From JACVRW01 sp963808545 (GTDB lineage: Bacteria; Actinomycetota; Thermoleophilia; Solirubrobacterales; Thermoleophilaceae), in the NCBI GenBank assembly GCA_963808545.1, contig CAWEGB010000011.1, positions 1 to 64,000 of the forward strand: DNA of 64,000 nt, written 5' to 3'. Positions 52,144 to 61,076 of this stretch are shown piece by piece. The position numbers and the translations under genes were made by a program. The number at the start of each line of letters is the position of its first letter. Position 1 is the stretch's first letter. The notes below the pieces were generated by a model that ran no database searches, was not told the DNA's origin, and saw nothing but the letters and a program-made list of their open reading frames with translations.

Positions 52144-52340
52144 TATTCGTCGTCTGAGGCGTCCTGCTGGGTCACCACGACCTCCCGGCCGGCGTAGGTG
52201 CCGCAGTTGGGGCAGACCCGGTGCGGACGGCGCGGCGCGTGGCAGCGCGGGCAGAAGCGCAGACCGGGCGCCTCGACCTTGTGCTGGGAGCGACGCTTGT
52301 GGGTCCGCGAATGAGACTGTCTCTGCTTGGGAACGGCCAT
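52143..52340 (-). CDS. rpmF: 50S ribosomal protein L32
   Basis: A 65-residue zinc-ribbon ribosomal protein: MAVPKQRQSHSRTHKRRSQH, then CPRCHAPRRPHRVCPNCGTY with the four-Cys zinc site (CxxC...CxxC). The C-terminal acidic tail QQDASDDE is slightly long. Standard order yceD-rpmF-plsX. Confidence 0.96.
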   Translation of the reverse strand: MAVPKQRQSHSRTHKRRSQHKVEAPGLRFCPRCHAPRRPHRVCPNCGTYAGREVVVTQQDASDDE

Positions 52341-52384
52341 GGGCAGCGCACCAGTGTAGCCGGTGCGAGCTGCCCCTCAGGCCA

Positions 52385-52900
52385 TCAGTCGAGCTTCAGC
52401 TCGCGCAGCGCGGCCCAGCGTGGATCCGGCTCGGACTCGTGCACATGGTCGGGGGCGCGGTTGAGGTTCTCGCCGCAGAGCGGGCACAGGCCCAGGCAGT
52501 CCTCGCGACAGACGATCTGGGTCGGCAGGCCGAGCGCCAGCGCATCGCGAGCCCAGGCGCCGACGTCGAGTGCGCCCCCGTCCAGATAGGGCGATCGCAG
52601 ATCGACGCCCCCTCCGGGCTGGTCGATCTCGCGGGCGTCGACCTCCAGCGGCCGGTCGGCCTTCTCGAGACAGCGCATGCACGGACCCTCGAGCTGAGCC
52701 TCGAAGCGCAGCCGCAGGGCGTACCCGGAGGACACCGTCCGGTCGACGTTCAGGATGGCGTCGACCTCTCCACCGAGAAGCTCGTAGCGCTGCCCGCCGA
52801 AGTCGAAGGCGTCCACGGGCACAAGGAGCTCGAGCTTCCTCCCCTCTCCGGAGGAGAGACCGAGCTTGCCGATGTCGAAGATGTCAGTGCGCTGGCCCAT
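52385..52900 (-). CDS. YceD/DUF177 family protein
   Basis: A 171-residue protein usually found next to rpmF and linked to 23S rRNA accumulation. The conserved cysteine motifs are LEGPCMRCLEKADRPL and CREDCLGLCPLCGENLN, the latter a probable zinc ribbon. Long strand-rich centre. The start ATG at 52900 gives MGQRTDIFDIGKL. Confidence 0.9.
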   Translation of the reverse strand: MGQRTDIFDIGKLGLSSGEGRKLELLVPVDAFDFGGQRYELLGGEVDAILNVDRTVSSGYALRLRFEAQLEGPCMRCLEKADRPLEVDAREIDQPGGGVDLRSPYLDGGALDVGAWARDALALGLPTQIVCREDCLGLCPLCGENLNRAPDHVHESEPDPRWAALRELKLD

Positions 52901-52922
52901 GAGATCGAGCCTAGCGCCGGGT

Positions 52923-53303
52923 CTACGAGGGTCCTATGAGCTCCACGCGATAGCCGTCCGGATCCCTGACGAAGGCGATGAAGGAGCCCTCGGTGCGCCC
53001 GCCCGGGCGGTAGGGCGGCTTCTCGGGTTCGATGCCGTCGGCGGCCAGCGCCTCGAGCGTCCCATCGAGGTCGTCGACCGCCAGAGCGATGTGGTTGTAA
53101 CCGTCGCCGAGATCGTAGGAATCGACCCCGTGGTTGTACGTCAGCTCGAGCACCGGATCCTCATCGGGCAGCCGCATGAACACGTTGGTGGCCTCGTCGC
53201 CGATGGGCATCCGGCGGGCCTCCTCGAAGCCGAGCTTCTCGTAGAAGGAGACCGAGCGGTCGATGTCGCCGATGCGGTAGCAGGTGTGGAGGTAGCTGGG
53301 CAT
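52923..53303 (-). CDS. gloA: lactoylglutathione lyase-like VOC protein (glyoxalase I type)
   Basis: A 126-residue glyoxalase I-like enzyme. The four metal ligand positions are intact: His6 in YLHTCYRIGD, Glu in PVLELTYNHG, His in GYNHIALAV and Glu in YRVELIGPS. Usually detoxifies methylglyoxal, but in an actinobacterium using mycothiol the thiol cofactor may differ. Together with the GFA-type gene next to it, it may form a small aldehyde-detoxification pair; this is inference from position. Confidence 0.85.
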   Translation of the reverse strand: MPSYLHTCYRIGDIDRSVSFYEKLGFEEARRMPIGDEATNVFMRLPDEDPVLELTYNHGVDSYDLGDGYNHIALAVDDLDGTLEALAADGIEPEKPPYRPGGRTEGSFIAFVRDPDGYRVELIGPS

Positions 53304-53313
53304 GGCGGCGAGG

Positions 53314-53694
53314 CTACCGGGAGGGCAGATCAGGATCGACCTCGTAGTAGTCGCCGGCGTCGGCCACGTAGATCTGAAGCGTCGTCCGCAGCCCGGTCGG
53401 CGCGTCCAGCGTGCCCGCGGCGATGGAGATCGTGTCCCGCCCCGGCGCGTCCCAGAACAGGCTCGAGCCGCAGTCGGAACAGAAACCTCGGGAGGCGTGG
53501 GCGGCGCTCTCGGGGCTCTCGATCCAGCGCAGGGTGTCGTCGGCGACCAGCCGGAAGGCCGCGCGGGGCACCGCGGTCATCGCGCAGACGTGGCCGTGCC
53601 AGCGCCGGCACTCACCGCAGTGGCAGAGCTCGACGTCGCGCAGGGGTGGGTCGGCCTCGAAGCGAACGGCGCCGCAGAGGCAGCGACCGGTCAG
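53314..53694 (-). CDS. GFA-family (glutathione-dependent formaldehyde-activating-like) protein, CTG start
   Basis: A 126-residue CENP-V/GFA fold protein. The zinc-binding N terminus GRCLCGAVRFE (Cys5, Cys7) and ELCHCGECRRWHG (Cys24, Cys26, Cys29), and CSDCGSSLFW later, match the family closely. The only ATG in frame (53580) lies downstream of these motifs. No ATG, GTG or TTG precedes them in the stretch checked, whereas CTG at 53694 overlaps the upstream TGA as CTGA. The CTG start is therefore strongly favoured. Thiol substrate unknown in this lineage. Confidence 0.85.
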   Translation of the reverse strand: MTGRCLCGAVRFEADPPLRDVELCHCGECRRWHGHVCAMTAVPRAAFRLVADDTLRWIESPESAAHASRGFCSDCGSSLFWDAPGRDTISIAAGTLDAPTGLRTTLQIYVADAGDYYEVDPDLPSR

Positions 53695-54158
53695 CCGACC
53701 TCGGCCTCTTCGTGCTCGCGGCCCTGCAGGCGGTCGCGGCCGCGCTGCACGGCGGCGATGAACTTGGTGAGGTTGACCTCGAGGGTGTTGAGGATGTCGT
53801 CGGCGTAGTCCTCCGCGCCGAGGCGAATCTCGCGCTCGCGGGCGCGGGCGTCCTCGATGATCTCGTCGGCCTGGCGCTCGGCCTGCTTGACGACCTCTTC
53901 CTCGGAGATCAGGCGTACCTGCTCCTCGCGCGCCTCGCGGATGATGCGCTCGGCCTCGCGCTTGGCCTCGGCCAGCATCTCCTGCCGCTCCTTGACGATC
54001 CAGCGCGCCTGCTTGATCTCCTCGGGGATCGTGGCGCGCATCTGGTCGAGGATGTCGTAGACCTCCTCCTTGTCCACGCGCACCTGATCCGTGAGCGGCA
54101 CGGGCTTGGCGTTGTGAATCGTGTCGTCGAGCTTGTCGATCAGGACTAGGACATCCAT
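53691..54158 (-). CDS. DivIVA-like coiled-coil protein
   Basis: A 155-residue, mostly helical protein. It begins DVLVLIDKLDDTIHNAKPVP and continues with a long coiled coil (IPEEIKQARWIVKERQEMLA, EAKREAERIIREAREEQVRL). Similar proteins occur beside coaD and rpmF in many actinobacteria, annotated as DivIVA-like or ATPase-like; function unproven. Possibly a peripheral membrane scaffold. Followed by the CTGA overlap to the GFA gene. Confidence 0.82.
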   Translation of the reverse strand: MDVLVLIDKLDDTIHNAKPVPLTDQVRVDKEEVYDILDQMRATIPEEIKQARWIVKERQEMLAEAKREAERIIREAREEQVRLISEEEVVKQAERQADEIIEDARAREREIRLGAEDYADDILNTLEVNLTKFIAAVQRGRDRLQGREHEEAEVG

Positions 54159-54176
54159 TGGCGGTTCCTCAGTTCT

Positions 54177-54683
54177 CTACCGCTTCAGTTCTTCCTGCAA
54201 ACGGGCCGCCACCGGGTCCGGCACCAGGCCACTCACATCGCCCCCGAACATCGCCAGCTCCTTCACGCCACTGGAGCTTAGGAAGCTGAACTGGGGAGCG
54301 CTCATCAGGTAAATGCTTTCGATGTCCGGCGCCAGCTTCCGGTTGAGCTGGTTCATCTCGAACTCGTACTCGAAGTCCGAGATCGCCCGCAGACCCTTGA
54401 CGATCGCCTTTGCCCCGTGCTCACGAGCGAAATCGACGAGCAGCGTATCAAAGGGTTTTACCTGCACATTCCCGTATTCCGCCACCTCGCTCTCGATGAA
54501 CGAGACGCGCTCGTCGGCGCCGAACAGGGTCTTCTTCTTGCGCACGGGCTGGTCGACCACCCCCACGACCAGCCGCTCGAACACGTGAGCGGCCCGCCCG
54601 ATGATGTCGAGGTGACCGAAGGTGATGGGGTCGTACGACCCCGGGCAGACCGCGGTGCCGCCCCTGGACTGGTCAGCGGCCAT
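54177..54683 (-). CDS. coaD: phosphopantetheine adenylyltransferase
   Basis: Coenzyme A synthesis. 168 residues: CPGSYDPITFGHLDIIGRAA (the T/HxGH nucleotidyl motif), KGLRAISDFEYEFEMNQLNR, and SFLSSSGVKELA. All core residues intact. Start ATG overlaps the rsmD end by 11 bases. Confidence 0.95.
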   Translation of the reverse strand: MAADQSRGGTAVCPGSYDPITFGHLDIIGRAAHVFERLVVGVVDQPVRKKKTLFGADERVSFIESEVAEYGNVQVKPFDTLLVDFAREHGAKAIVKGLRAISDFEYEFEMNQLNRKLAPDIESIYLMSAPQFSFLSSSGVKELAMFGGDVSGLVPDPVAARLQEELKR

Positions 54684-55191
54684 GGATGGCTATGCGGGTG
54701 TCGCCGTAGGACCGCTCCCGGACGAGCGGGAACGGAAGGTCGAGCGGCGTGCGCTTGTCGGATTCGGTCACGATGCGTGCGTTCGGTGACAGCACCGCCG
54801 GCAGACGCTCGGAGAGCGGACCGGCGACGCGGGGGCCGGAATCATAGGGCGGGTCGCAGAACACGAGGTCGAACGTGCCCTCGGCCCGGTCGAGAAAGCG
54901 CAGCACGTCGTCGCCGACGACGGTCTGATCGAGACCCAGCTCGGTCAGGTTGCGCTCGATCACGGCGGCCGCGCGCGGGTCGCGCTCGACGAAGACGGCG
55001 CTCCGGGCGCCGCGCGACAGAGCCTCGATCCCCAGCGCGCCCGAGCCGGCATACAGGTCGAGGACGCGCGCTCCGTCGATGTCGCCGAGCATCGAGAACA
55101 ACGCCTCGCGCACGCGGTCGGCCGTTGGGCGCGTGCCCCGCTTCGGCATGCGCAGCCGCCGCCCGCGAAACTCGCCCGCCACCACCCTCAC
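54673..55191 (-). CDS. rsmD: 16S rRNA (guanine966-N2)-methyltransferase RsmD
   Basis: A 172-residue class I methyltransferase: VVAGEFRGRRLRMPKRGTRP at the start, SAM-binding LDLYAGSGALGIEALSRG, and the catalytic FDLVFCDPPYDSG (DPPY for N-methylation). GTG at 55191 overlaps the upstream TGA as GTGA; this start gives the expected RsmD N terminus. Confidence 0.94.
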   Translation of the reverse strand: MRVVAGEFRGRRLRMPKRGTRPTADRVREALFSMLGDIDGARVLDLYAGSGALGIEALSRGARSAVFVERDPRAAAVIERNLTELGLDQTVVGDDVLRFLDRAEGTFDLVFCDPPYDSGPRVAGPLSERLPAVLSPNARIVTESDKRTPLDLPFPLVRERSYGDTRIAIHGR

Positions 55192-55586
55192 GCCGCGAGG
55201 AACTCCTGGCGCGCATGCTCCTGCGACAGGAAGAAGCGGATCCGCTCGATTCGACCCCCGGAGACGTCCAACAGCACCGCCGGCAGGATGACCGTGGTGG
55301 CGCCGCTGGCCTCGCCCTGAGCGGTCCAGCGAAAGCGGGCGAGCACGAGGTCGCCGCGCTCCTCGAGCCCCTCCAGCTCGGGCTCGATGCTGGTGGTATC
55401 CAGTCGGTCCCGGAGAATGGCCTTCACCGCCGCGTGCCCGCGAACGACCTGGCGGTCGGGCCAGGCGGGATCGTCCTCCCAGACCACGTCGTCGCTCATG
55501 TGCGCCAGCAGGCCCTCCGCTCCCCGCTCGACGAAGGCGGCCAGAGCCTCGACCACCACGCGGCTGCGCGCGGCCTCGTCGTTCAC
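55188..55586 (-). CDS. SnoaL-like / nuclear transport factor 2 fold protein
   Basis: A 132-residue NTF2-like protein: VVVEALAAFVERGAEGLLAH, DDVVWEDDPAWPDRQVVRGH, GRIERIRFFLSQEHARQEFL. Function not determined; the family covers small enzymes and binding proteins. Inserted between recG and rsmD, overlapping both by four bases (ATGA/GTGA), so part of the same operon. Confidence 0.82.
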   Translation of the reverse strand: MNDEAARSRVVVEALAAFVERGAEGLLAHMSDDVVWEDDPAWPDRQVVRGHAAVKAILRDRLDTTSIEPELEGLEERGDLVLARFRWTAQGEASGATTVILPAVLLDVSGGRIERIRFFLSQEHARQEFLAA

Positions 55587-57757
55587 GCCGGGATCGGATC
55601 GAGCTCGGGGCCGAAGCGGGCCACCACCGCCTCGCGCAGCAGTGCGTGGTCGGGCTCAGCCAGAGCCGGATCGCCGAGCAGGATCTCGTCGGCCCGGTCG
55701 CGAGCCCGCACGAGCAGCGCGGCGTCCTCGGGCAGGCTGGCCACCCGGAACTCGGGCAGTCCGTGCTGGCGCGTGCCGAGCACGTCGCCCGCCCCGCGCA
55801 GCTCGAGGTCGATCTCGGCCAGCCGGAAGCCGTCGCCCTCACCGGCGATCGCCTCCAGCCGGGGCAGCTTGGGATCGCCGAAGAGGATGCACAGCGAATC
55901 GTGCTCGCCGCGGCCGACGCGGCCGCGGAGCTGATGCAGCTGGGACAGGCCGTAGCGCTCGGCGGCCTCGATCAGCATCACGGTCGCGTTGGGCACGTCG
56001 ATGCCCACCTCGATGACGCTGGTGGCCACCAGCACGTCGGCGTCGCCCGCCGCGAAGGCCTGCATCGAGGCCGCCTTGTCCCGGGAGTGCATCTGACCGT
56101 GGATGAGCTTCACGCGCAGGTCGCTGAACTCGCTGCTGCGCAGGCGCTCGAACTCCACCGTGGCGGCCCGCGCCTGGAGGGCCTCCGACTCCTCCACGAG
56201 CGGGCAGACGACGAAGCACTGGCGGCCCGCGGCGATCTCCTCGCGGATGCGCGCGTACGCGCGGGTGCGGGCACGCGCGCCGTCGACTACGAAGGTCTCC
56301 ACCGGCCGCCGTCCCTTGGGCAGCTCCCGCAGTACGGTGGCGTCGAGGTCGCCGTAGGCGGTGAGCGAGAGCGTGCGCGGGATCGGCGTGGCGGTCATGT
56401 GCAGGGCGTGGGGCACGAGCCCCTCCGGCGCCTTGGCGTCTAGTGCCGCACGCTGGCGCACGCCGAAGCGGTGCTGCTCGTCCACCACCACCACGGCCAG
56501 GTTGCGGAAGGCCACCGTGTCCTCGATCAGCGCGTGGGTGCCCACCACCAGCTGAAGCTGACCGTCGGCCAGGCGGCCCAGCAGCTCGCGCCGGCGGGCG
56601 GCCGGCGTGGAGCCGGTCAGGAGCTCTACGGCCAGCGGTCCCCCGAGCAGCGAGTCGAGCGTGCGGTGGTGCTGCTCGGCGAGAGTCTCGGTGGGCGCCA
56701 TCAGGGCCGCCTGGGCGCCGTTCTCCATCGCGCGCAGCATCGCCGCCAGCGCCACGACGGTCTTGCCGGCCCCCACCTCGCCCATCAGCAGCCGCTGCAT
56801 CGGGCGCTCGAGGGCGATATCGGCGTCCACGTCGGCGATGGCCCGCTGCTGATCGCCGGTGAGCTCGAAGGGCAGCGACCAGCGCCAGCGGTCGACCACC
56901 ACCCCGCGCGCGGCCAGCGGGCGCGCCCGCCGCCCCTCGCGCCGCGCCCGGCGGCGCCCGGCCACCGCTAGCTGCAGCAGGAATAGCTCTTCGAAGGCGA
57001 GCCGGCGGCGCGCGCCGCGCTCGTCCTCCTCGCGGTCCGGGAAGTGCGCGGCGGCCAGAGCGGCGGGCCGCTCGGCCAGGCCCTCGGCCGCGCGCAGGCG
57101 TCCCGGCAGCGGATCGACGACGTCGTAGACGCTCCGGTAGTGGTCCCACACGAGCTGGCGCAGCCGGGCGGCCGTGATCCCCTCGGTCGCCGGATGCACG
57201 GGCACGAGACCGACGGTGTGAACCGGCGCGCCGGAGCCGCCCAGCAGCTCGTGCTCGGTGACCCAGAACTCGCTGCGGCGCCGCAGCTTGCCGTGCAGCA
57301 GGACGGCGGCCCCCTCGCCGAGCTGGCGCGCGATCCAGGGCTGGCCCCACCAGACGGCCAGCAGCGGCCCGCTCTCGTCGGCCACCCGGGCCTCCACCCG
57401 CTTGCGGCGCCGGTTGCGGGTGGGCTTGACCGCAACCGAGCGGACCGCCACGCCGACGGTCGCTTCCTCCCCCACCGCGAGGTCCGCCACCCGGCGCACG
57501 TCGCGACGGTCCCGGTGCGCGTGCGGAAGGTGCTCGAGCAGGTCCCCGACGGTCTCGATCCCCAGCGCGAGCAGCGCCTTCCCCGCGGTGCCGGGGAGGG
57601 TCACGGGCTCTGTCAGGCGCGACGGCCTGGGCCCCGAGCGCACCGGGGCCCCGCGAAGCTCCTCGGGGGTGGCGGCCTCGGCGCTCGCGAAACGAGTGGG
57701 CACAGAAGGGATGATCGCGGCGGGTGCGGCCGCTACTCGGCGCAGAGGAGCCACCAC
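55583..57757 (-). CDS. recG: ATP-dependent DNA helicase RecG
   Basis: Reverses stalled replication forks. Wedge/OB domain (GVAVRSVAVKPTRNRRRKRVE), helicase motif I LMGEVGAGKT, motif II VVVDEQHRFG, TATPIPRTL, and motif VI HQLRGRVGRGEHDSLCIL. C-terminal RecG signature near ELRGAGDVLGTRQHGLPEF. The longest start overlaps fakA by 25 bases; GTG at 57703 (VPTRFASAEAATP) is an alternative. Length 724 normal. Confidence 0.94.
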   Translation of the reverse strand: MVAPLRRVAAAPAAIIPSVPTRFASAEAATPEELRGAPVRSGPRPSRLTEPVTLPGTAGKALLALGIETVGDLLEHLPHAHRDRRDVRRVADLAVGEEATVGVAVRSVAVKPTRNRRRKRVEARVADESGPLLAVWWGQPWIARQLGEGAAVLLHGKLRRRSEFWVTEHELLGGSGAPVHTVGLVPVHPATEGITAARLRQLVWDHYRSVYDVVDPLPGRLRAAEGLAERPAALAAAHFPDREEDERGARRRLAFEELFLLQLAVAGRRRARREGRRARPLAARGVVVDRWRWSLPFELTGDQQRAIADVDADIALERPMQRLLMGEVGAGKTVVALAAMLRAMENGAQAALMAPTETLAEQHHRTLDSLLGGPLAVELLTGSTPAARRRELLGRLADGQLQLVVGTHALIEDTVAFRNLAVVVVDEQHRFGVRQRAALDAKAPEGLVPHALHMTATPIPRTLSLTAYGDLDATVLRELPKGRRPVETFVVDGARARTRAYARIREEIAAGRQCFVVCPLVEESEALQARAATVEFERLRSSEFSDLRVKLIHGQMHSRDKAASMQAFAAGDADVLVATSVIEVGIDVPNATVMLIEAAERYGLSQLHQLRGRVGRGEHDSLCILFGDPKLPRLEAIAGEGDGFRLAEIDLELRGAGDVLGTRQHGLPEFRVASLPEDAALLVRARDRADEILLGDPALAEPDHALLREAVVARFGPELDPIPA

Positions 57758-59373
57758 CAGGCGGGTTGCCCGCCCTCGTGGTACTCGACCTCCACGCCGT
57801 CCGGCACGCGCGACTCCACCGCATCACGGCCGAGCGGCGGGCCCTCGCCGGCAATGCAGGTGAGCAACTCGGCGCCCGAAGCGATCCGCTCGAGCGTGGC
57901 GGCCAGCGTTGCGGCGGGATCGCCCCATGCCACCAGCTCGCCGCCCGCGTAGCCCACGGCCTCGCCGGCGGCGAAGCGGCCCCGGGCATCGTCGCGGGCC
58001 GCGGGCGCCACCCCGCCCACCTGAAGCGCTTCGGCGGCTCGGCCGACGGCGTGGGCGTTTCCTTCGCTGGGAGCGTCCGGGTCGAAGGCGAGCAGCGCCG
58101 CCAGGCCCTCCTGGGGGGCGGTGGTGGCCACCACCCGCGCGGGCTTGTCCGACAGGCTCGCTGCCTTCTCGGCGGCCATGATCACGTTCTGGCTGTTGGG
58201 GAGCACCACGACCTCGGAGCCCGGGGCGGCGTGGATCCCGGCGAGCAGCTCGTATGTCGACGGGTTCATGGTGGGACCGCCGTCCACCACCAGCACGCCG
58301 AGCTCCTCGTACAGGCGCCTGACGCCGGGCCCGCTGGCCACCGCCACCACCGAGCACGCCGGAGCTGAGGCCTCGGTCGCGCCGGCCAGGCGCGCGCTGC
58401 GGCCGGCCACCTGCTCGTGCATGTCGGCCACGTCGAGGCGCGAGACCTCTCCGGCGGACTCGAACAGGGCGACCGCGGCATCCGGGTCGTCGGTGTGGAC
58501 GTGGATCCGCAGGGTGCGGTCGTCGCCGACCACCAGCACGGAGTCACCCAGTCCCTCGAGCAGCGGGGTAAAACGAGCGGCGTCGAGCCGGCTGCCGGTG
58601 ACGGCGAAATTGGTGCAGTAGCGAAAGCTCGACGACTCGTGCTCCGGGAGATGCAGAGCCGCCGGGGCGTACTGGTGCTCGAGCTCGGGCGCCGACTCGC
58701 CGCGCAGCGCCGCCAGGCACCCGGCGATGATCACCGTGAGCCCGTAGGCGCCGGCGTCGACTACGCCCGAGTCGCGCAGGATGGCCAGCTGATCGGGCCC
58801 GCGGTCCACGGCCTCCTTGGCGGCCGCGAGCGCCTGCTCGAGCACTTCGGCCAGCAACTCGTCCTGCTCCGCGGCGGTGGCTTCCCGGCCGAGCCGTGTG
58901 CGGTCCATGTGGGCCAGGTCGTGGGCCACCCGGGTGGCCATCGCCCTGACGGCCGACAGCATCGTGCCCTCGGCCGGATCGCGTACCGACGCGTAGGCTG
59001 CGTCGGCCGCGCGGGCGAAGGCGGCCGACACCAGGATCGGATCGACGAGCTCGCCCGGGCGGGAGGCGAGCTCCTCGGCCGCCCCGCGCACGATCTGAGA
59101 GAGGATCACCCCGCTGTTGCCGCGCGCGCCCAGCAGCGCGGCGCGGGCCACCGCGCTCACGATCTCGTCGCGGCCGACCGCGTCGATCGGCTCTCCGTCC
59201 ATCGCGTTGAGCTCGTCCACCACGGCCTTGAGCGTGAGCGCCATGTTGTCCCCCGTATCGCCGTCGGCGACAGGGAAGACGTTCAGGTCGTTCACCTCTT
59301 GGCGGCGGGATTCGAGCTCCGCGAGCGCCGCGGCGACGACCCGCCGGAAGCGGATCAAGCTCTCGTCAGGCAC
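57733..59373 (-). CDS. FakA-like kinase with DhaL-type nucleotide-binding domain
   Basis: A 546-residue protein. The N-terminal DAK2/DhaL domain carries NVFPVADGDTGDNMALTL (Asp-rich ATP-Mg site) and GARGNSGVILSQIVRG. The middle and C-terminal regions match the fatty-acid kinase FakA type (RYCTNFAVTG, HVHTDDPDAAVALF, LPNSQNVIMAAEKAA). In Firmicutes FakA works with FakB to phosphorylate exogenous fatty acids. Its usual neighbours rpmB and recG are present. A second DhaL-domain protein (dhaL) is in the window but unrelated in context. Confidence 0.88.
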   Translation of the reverse strand: MPDESLIRFRRVVAAALAELESRRQEVNDLNVFPVADGDTGDNMALTLKAVVDELNAMDGEPIDAVGRDEIVSAVARAALLGARGNSGVILSQIVRGAAEELASRPGELVDPILVSAAFARAADAAYASVRDPAEGTMLSAVRAMATRVAHDLAHMDRTRLGREATAAEQDELLAEVLEQALAAAKEAVDRGPDQLAILRDSGVVDAGAYGLTVIIAGCLAALRGESAPELEHQYAPAALHLPEHESSSFRYCTNFAVTGSRLDAARFTPLLEGLGDSVLVVGDDRTLRIHVHTDDPDAAVALFESAGEVSRLDVADMHEQVAGRSARLAGATEASAPACSVVAVASGPGVRRLYEELGVLVVDGGPTMNPSTYELLAGIHAAPGSEVVVLPNSQNVIMAAEKAASLSDKPARVVATTAPQEGLAALLAFDPDAPSEGNAHAVGRAAEALQVGGVAPAARDDARGRFAAGEAVGYAGGELVAWGDPAATLAATLERIASGAELLTCIAGEGPPLGRDAVESRVPDGVEVEYHEGGQPAWWWLLCAE

Positions 59374-59415
59374 GTGGGGGGTTGTACACCAGAGTGCGGC
59401 GGGGTTACCGGGACG

Positions 59416-59445
59416 CCGCGCTCGGAAAAGGCGGAGCGAGCGCGG
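59416..59445 (-). terminator. 9-bp inverted repeat directly after rpmB
   Basis: CCGCGCTCG and its complement form a perfect stem ending one base before the rpmB stop codon, with a 12-base loop containing TTTT. No U-tract follows. Probable transcription terminator or RNA end-protecting hairpin between rpmB and fakA. Confidence 0.5.
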
Positions 59446-59637
59446 TTAAACGGCCTTCAGGACCTTGCCGGCCTTGAGGCAGCGTGTGCAGACGTACTCG
59501 CGCCGGGGAGCGTTGCCGACGTAGATGCGGACCTTCTGCAGGTTCGGGTCGAAGCGCCGCCTGGTGGCGACCATCGAATGGCTTCGGCTGTTGCCGAACG
59601 CAGGGCCCTTCTTGCACGAGTAACAGACCTTGGACAC
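59446..59637 (-). CDS. rpmB: 50S ribosomal protein L28
   Basis: A 63-residue L28: MSKVCYSCKKGPAFGNSRSH and RRREYVCTRCLKAGKV-like CTRCLKAGKVLKAV. Two CxxC pairs indicate the zinc-binding form. Located upstream of fakA and recG, its common position. Confidence 0.95.
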   Translation of the reverse strand: MSKVCYSCKKGPAFGNSRSHSMVATRRRFDPNLQKVRIYVGNAPRREYVCTRCLKAGKVLKAV

Positions 59638-59643
59638 GGCCGG

Positions 59644-60648
59644 TCAGGCTAGCAGGGAAGCCCGGGCCGCCCGCAGGGCTCGGTCGACCTCTTCGCGGCT
59701 CACATCGAGGTGCGTCACGGCCCTGAAACGGCCGTCCGGCGTGTCCGACAGCTCGACTCCCTGATCGGCCATCCGGCTCTTGAAGGCCGGCGGCGCCGAG
59801 AAGATCACGATGTTGGTCTCCGGGGCGATCACGTCGAGCCCGAGCGAGGCCAGGCCGTCGGCCAGGAGGCGCGCGTTCTCGTGGTCCTCGGCGAGGCGCT
59901 CCACGTGGTGGTCGAGGGAGTGCAGGCAGCCGGCAGCCACGATCCCCGACTGGCGAAACGCGCCGCCCATCATCTGCTTCCAGCGCCAGGCCTCGTCCAT
60001 CAGCTCCGCCGATCCGGCCAGGACGGCGCCCACGGGCGCGCCGAGGCCCTTGGTGAAGTCGATCCAGGCGGTGTCGAAGCCTCCGGCGTGGTCGGCGGCA
60101 TCGGTGCCGGAGGCCACCGCGGCGTTCATCAGCCTGGCCCCGTCCATGTGGGCGCGCAGGCCGTGCTCGCGAGCCACGTCGAGGATCTCGGCGAGGGCCT
60201 CCAGGGGCCAGACCCGCCCGCCGCCCATGTTGGTGGTCTGCTCCACCGAGACCAGCCGTGAGCGCGGCGTGTAGCGGCTGTCAGGGCGGATCGCAGCTCG
60301 CAGCTGGTCGCCGCTGAAGATGCCGCCCTCTCCCGGGAGCGCGTGGATCATCAGGCCGGCGTTCCAGGCCGGCCCGCCGGCTTCGGCGATGATCGGGTGA
60401 GCGCTTCGGTCGAGCAACATCTCGTCGCCGCCCGGACGCGCGTGCAGCCGGAAGGCGATCTGGTTGCACATCGTGCCGCTGGGCATGAACACCGCGGCCT
60501 CGTGGCCCAGGAGGCCGGCCACCCGCCGCTCGAGCTCGAGCGTGGTGGGGTCCTGCCCGCGCTGCTCGTCGGCCACCTCGGCCGAGGCGATCGCCCGTCG
60601 CATCGCCTCGGTCGGGCGCGTCTGGGTGTCCGAGTAGAGGTTGATCAA
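59644..60648 (-). CDS. ltaE: low-specificity L-threonine aldolase
   Basis: PLP enzyme splitting L-threonine/allo-threonine to glycine and acetaldehyde. 334 residues. SDTQTRPTEAMRRAIA at the start, MPSGTMCNQIAFRLH, AHMDGARLMNAAVA and the PLP lysine in IDFTKGLGAPVGAVLAG are intact. The ATG overlaps the ribH stop by four bases; a link to riboflavin synthesis is positional only. Confidence 0.92.
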   Translation of the reverse strand: MINLYSDTQTRPTEAMRRAIASAEVADEQRGQDPTTLELERRVAGLLGHEAAVFMPSGTMCNQIAFRLHARPGGDEMLLDRSAHPIIAEAGGPAWNAGLMIHALPGEGGIFSGDQLRAAIRPDSRYTPRSRLVSVEQTTNMGGGRVWPLEALAEILDVAREHGLRAHMDGARLMNAAVASGTDAADHAGGFDTAWIDFTKGLGAPVGAVLAGSAELMDEAWRWKQMMGGAFRQSGIVAAGCLHSLDHHVERLAEDHENARLLADGLASLGLDVIAPETNIVIFSAPPAFKSRMADQGVELSDTPDGRFRAVTHLDVSREEVDRALRAARASLLA

Positions 60649-61076
60649 GCGGTCAGGTTCCGCTCGACCGCCACCAGGCTGAGCACGGCCCGGGCCGCGT
60701 CCTCGCCCTCGTGGCGCTTGCCGCCGCCGGCCCGGGCGAGCGCTTGGTCCATGTTGTCGACGGTGAGGACGCCGAACGAGCAGGGCACGCCTGTGTCGAG
60801 CGACACGCGGGCGATGCCGTGGGCCGTTTCGGTGCAGATGAAGTCGTAGTGGTCGGTCTCGCCGCGGATCACCGCGCCGACGCAGGCCACGCCTGCGTAG
60901 CGCCCGCTGCGGGCGCAGTACTGCGCCGCCAGCGGGAGCTCGAAGGCGCCGGGCACGTCGTGTACCTCCACCGCTGCGCCCGCCTCCTCGAACACGCGCT
61001 GCGCGCCCTCCACGAGCCGCTCGGCGATGTCGGTGTAGTAGCGGCCGGCGCAGACCGCGTAGCGGTCAGCGCTCAC
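60645..61076 (-). CDS. ribH: 6,7-dimethyl-8-ribityllumazine synthase
   Basis: Condenses the pyrimidine and 3,4-dihydroxybutanone 4-phosphate, forming the lumazine precursor of riboflavin. 143 residues with VPGAFELPLAAQYCAR, CVGAVIRGETDHYDFI and VPCSFGVLTVDNMDQAL. Overlaps the end of ribAB by 11 bases, last riboflavin gene in the operon. Confidence 0.95.
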   Translation of the reverse strand: MSADRYAVCAGRYYTDIAERLVEGAQRVFEEAGAAVEVHDVPGAFELPLAAQYCARSGRYAGVACVGAVIRGETDHYDFICTETAHGIARVSLDTGVPCSFGVLTVDNMDQALARAGGGKRHEGEDAARAVLSLVAVERNLTA

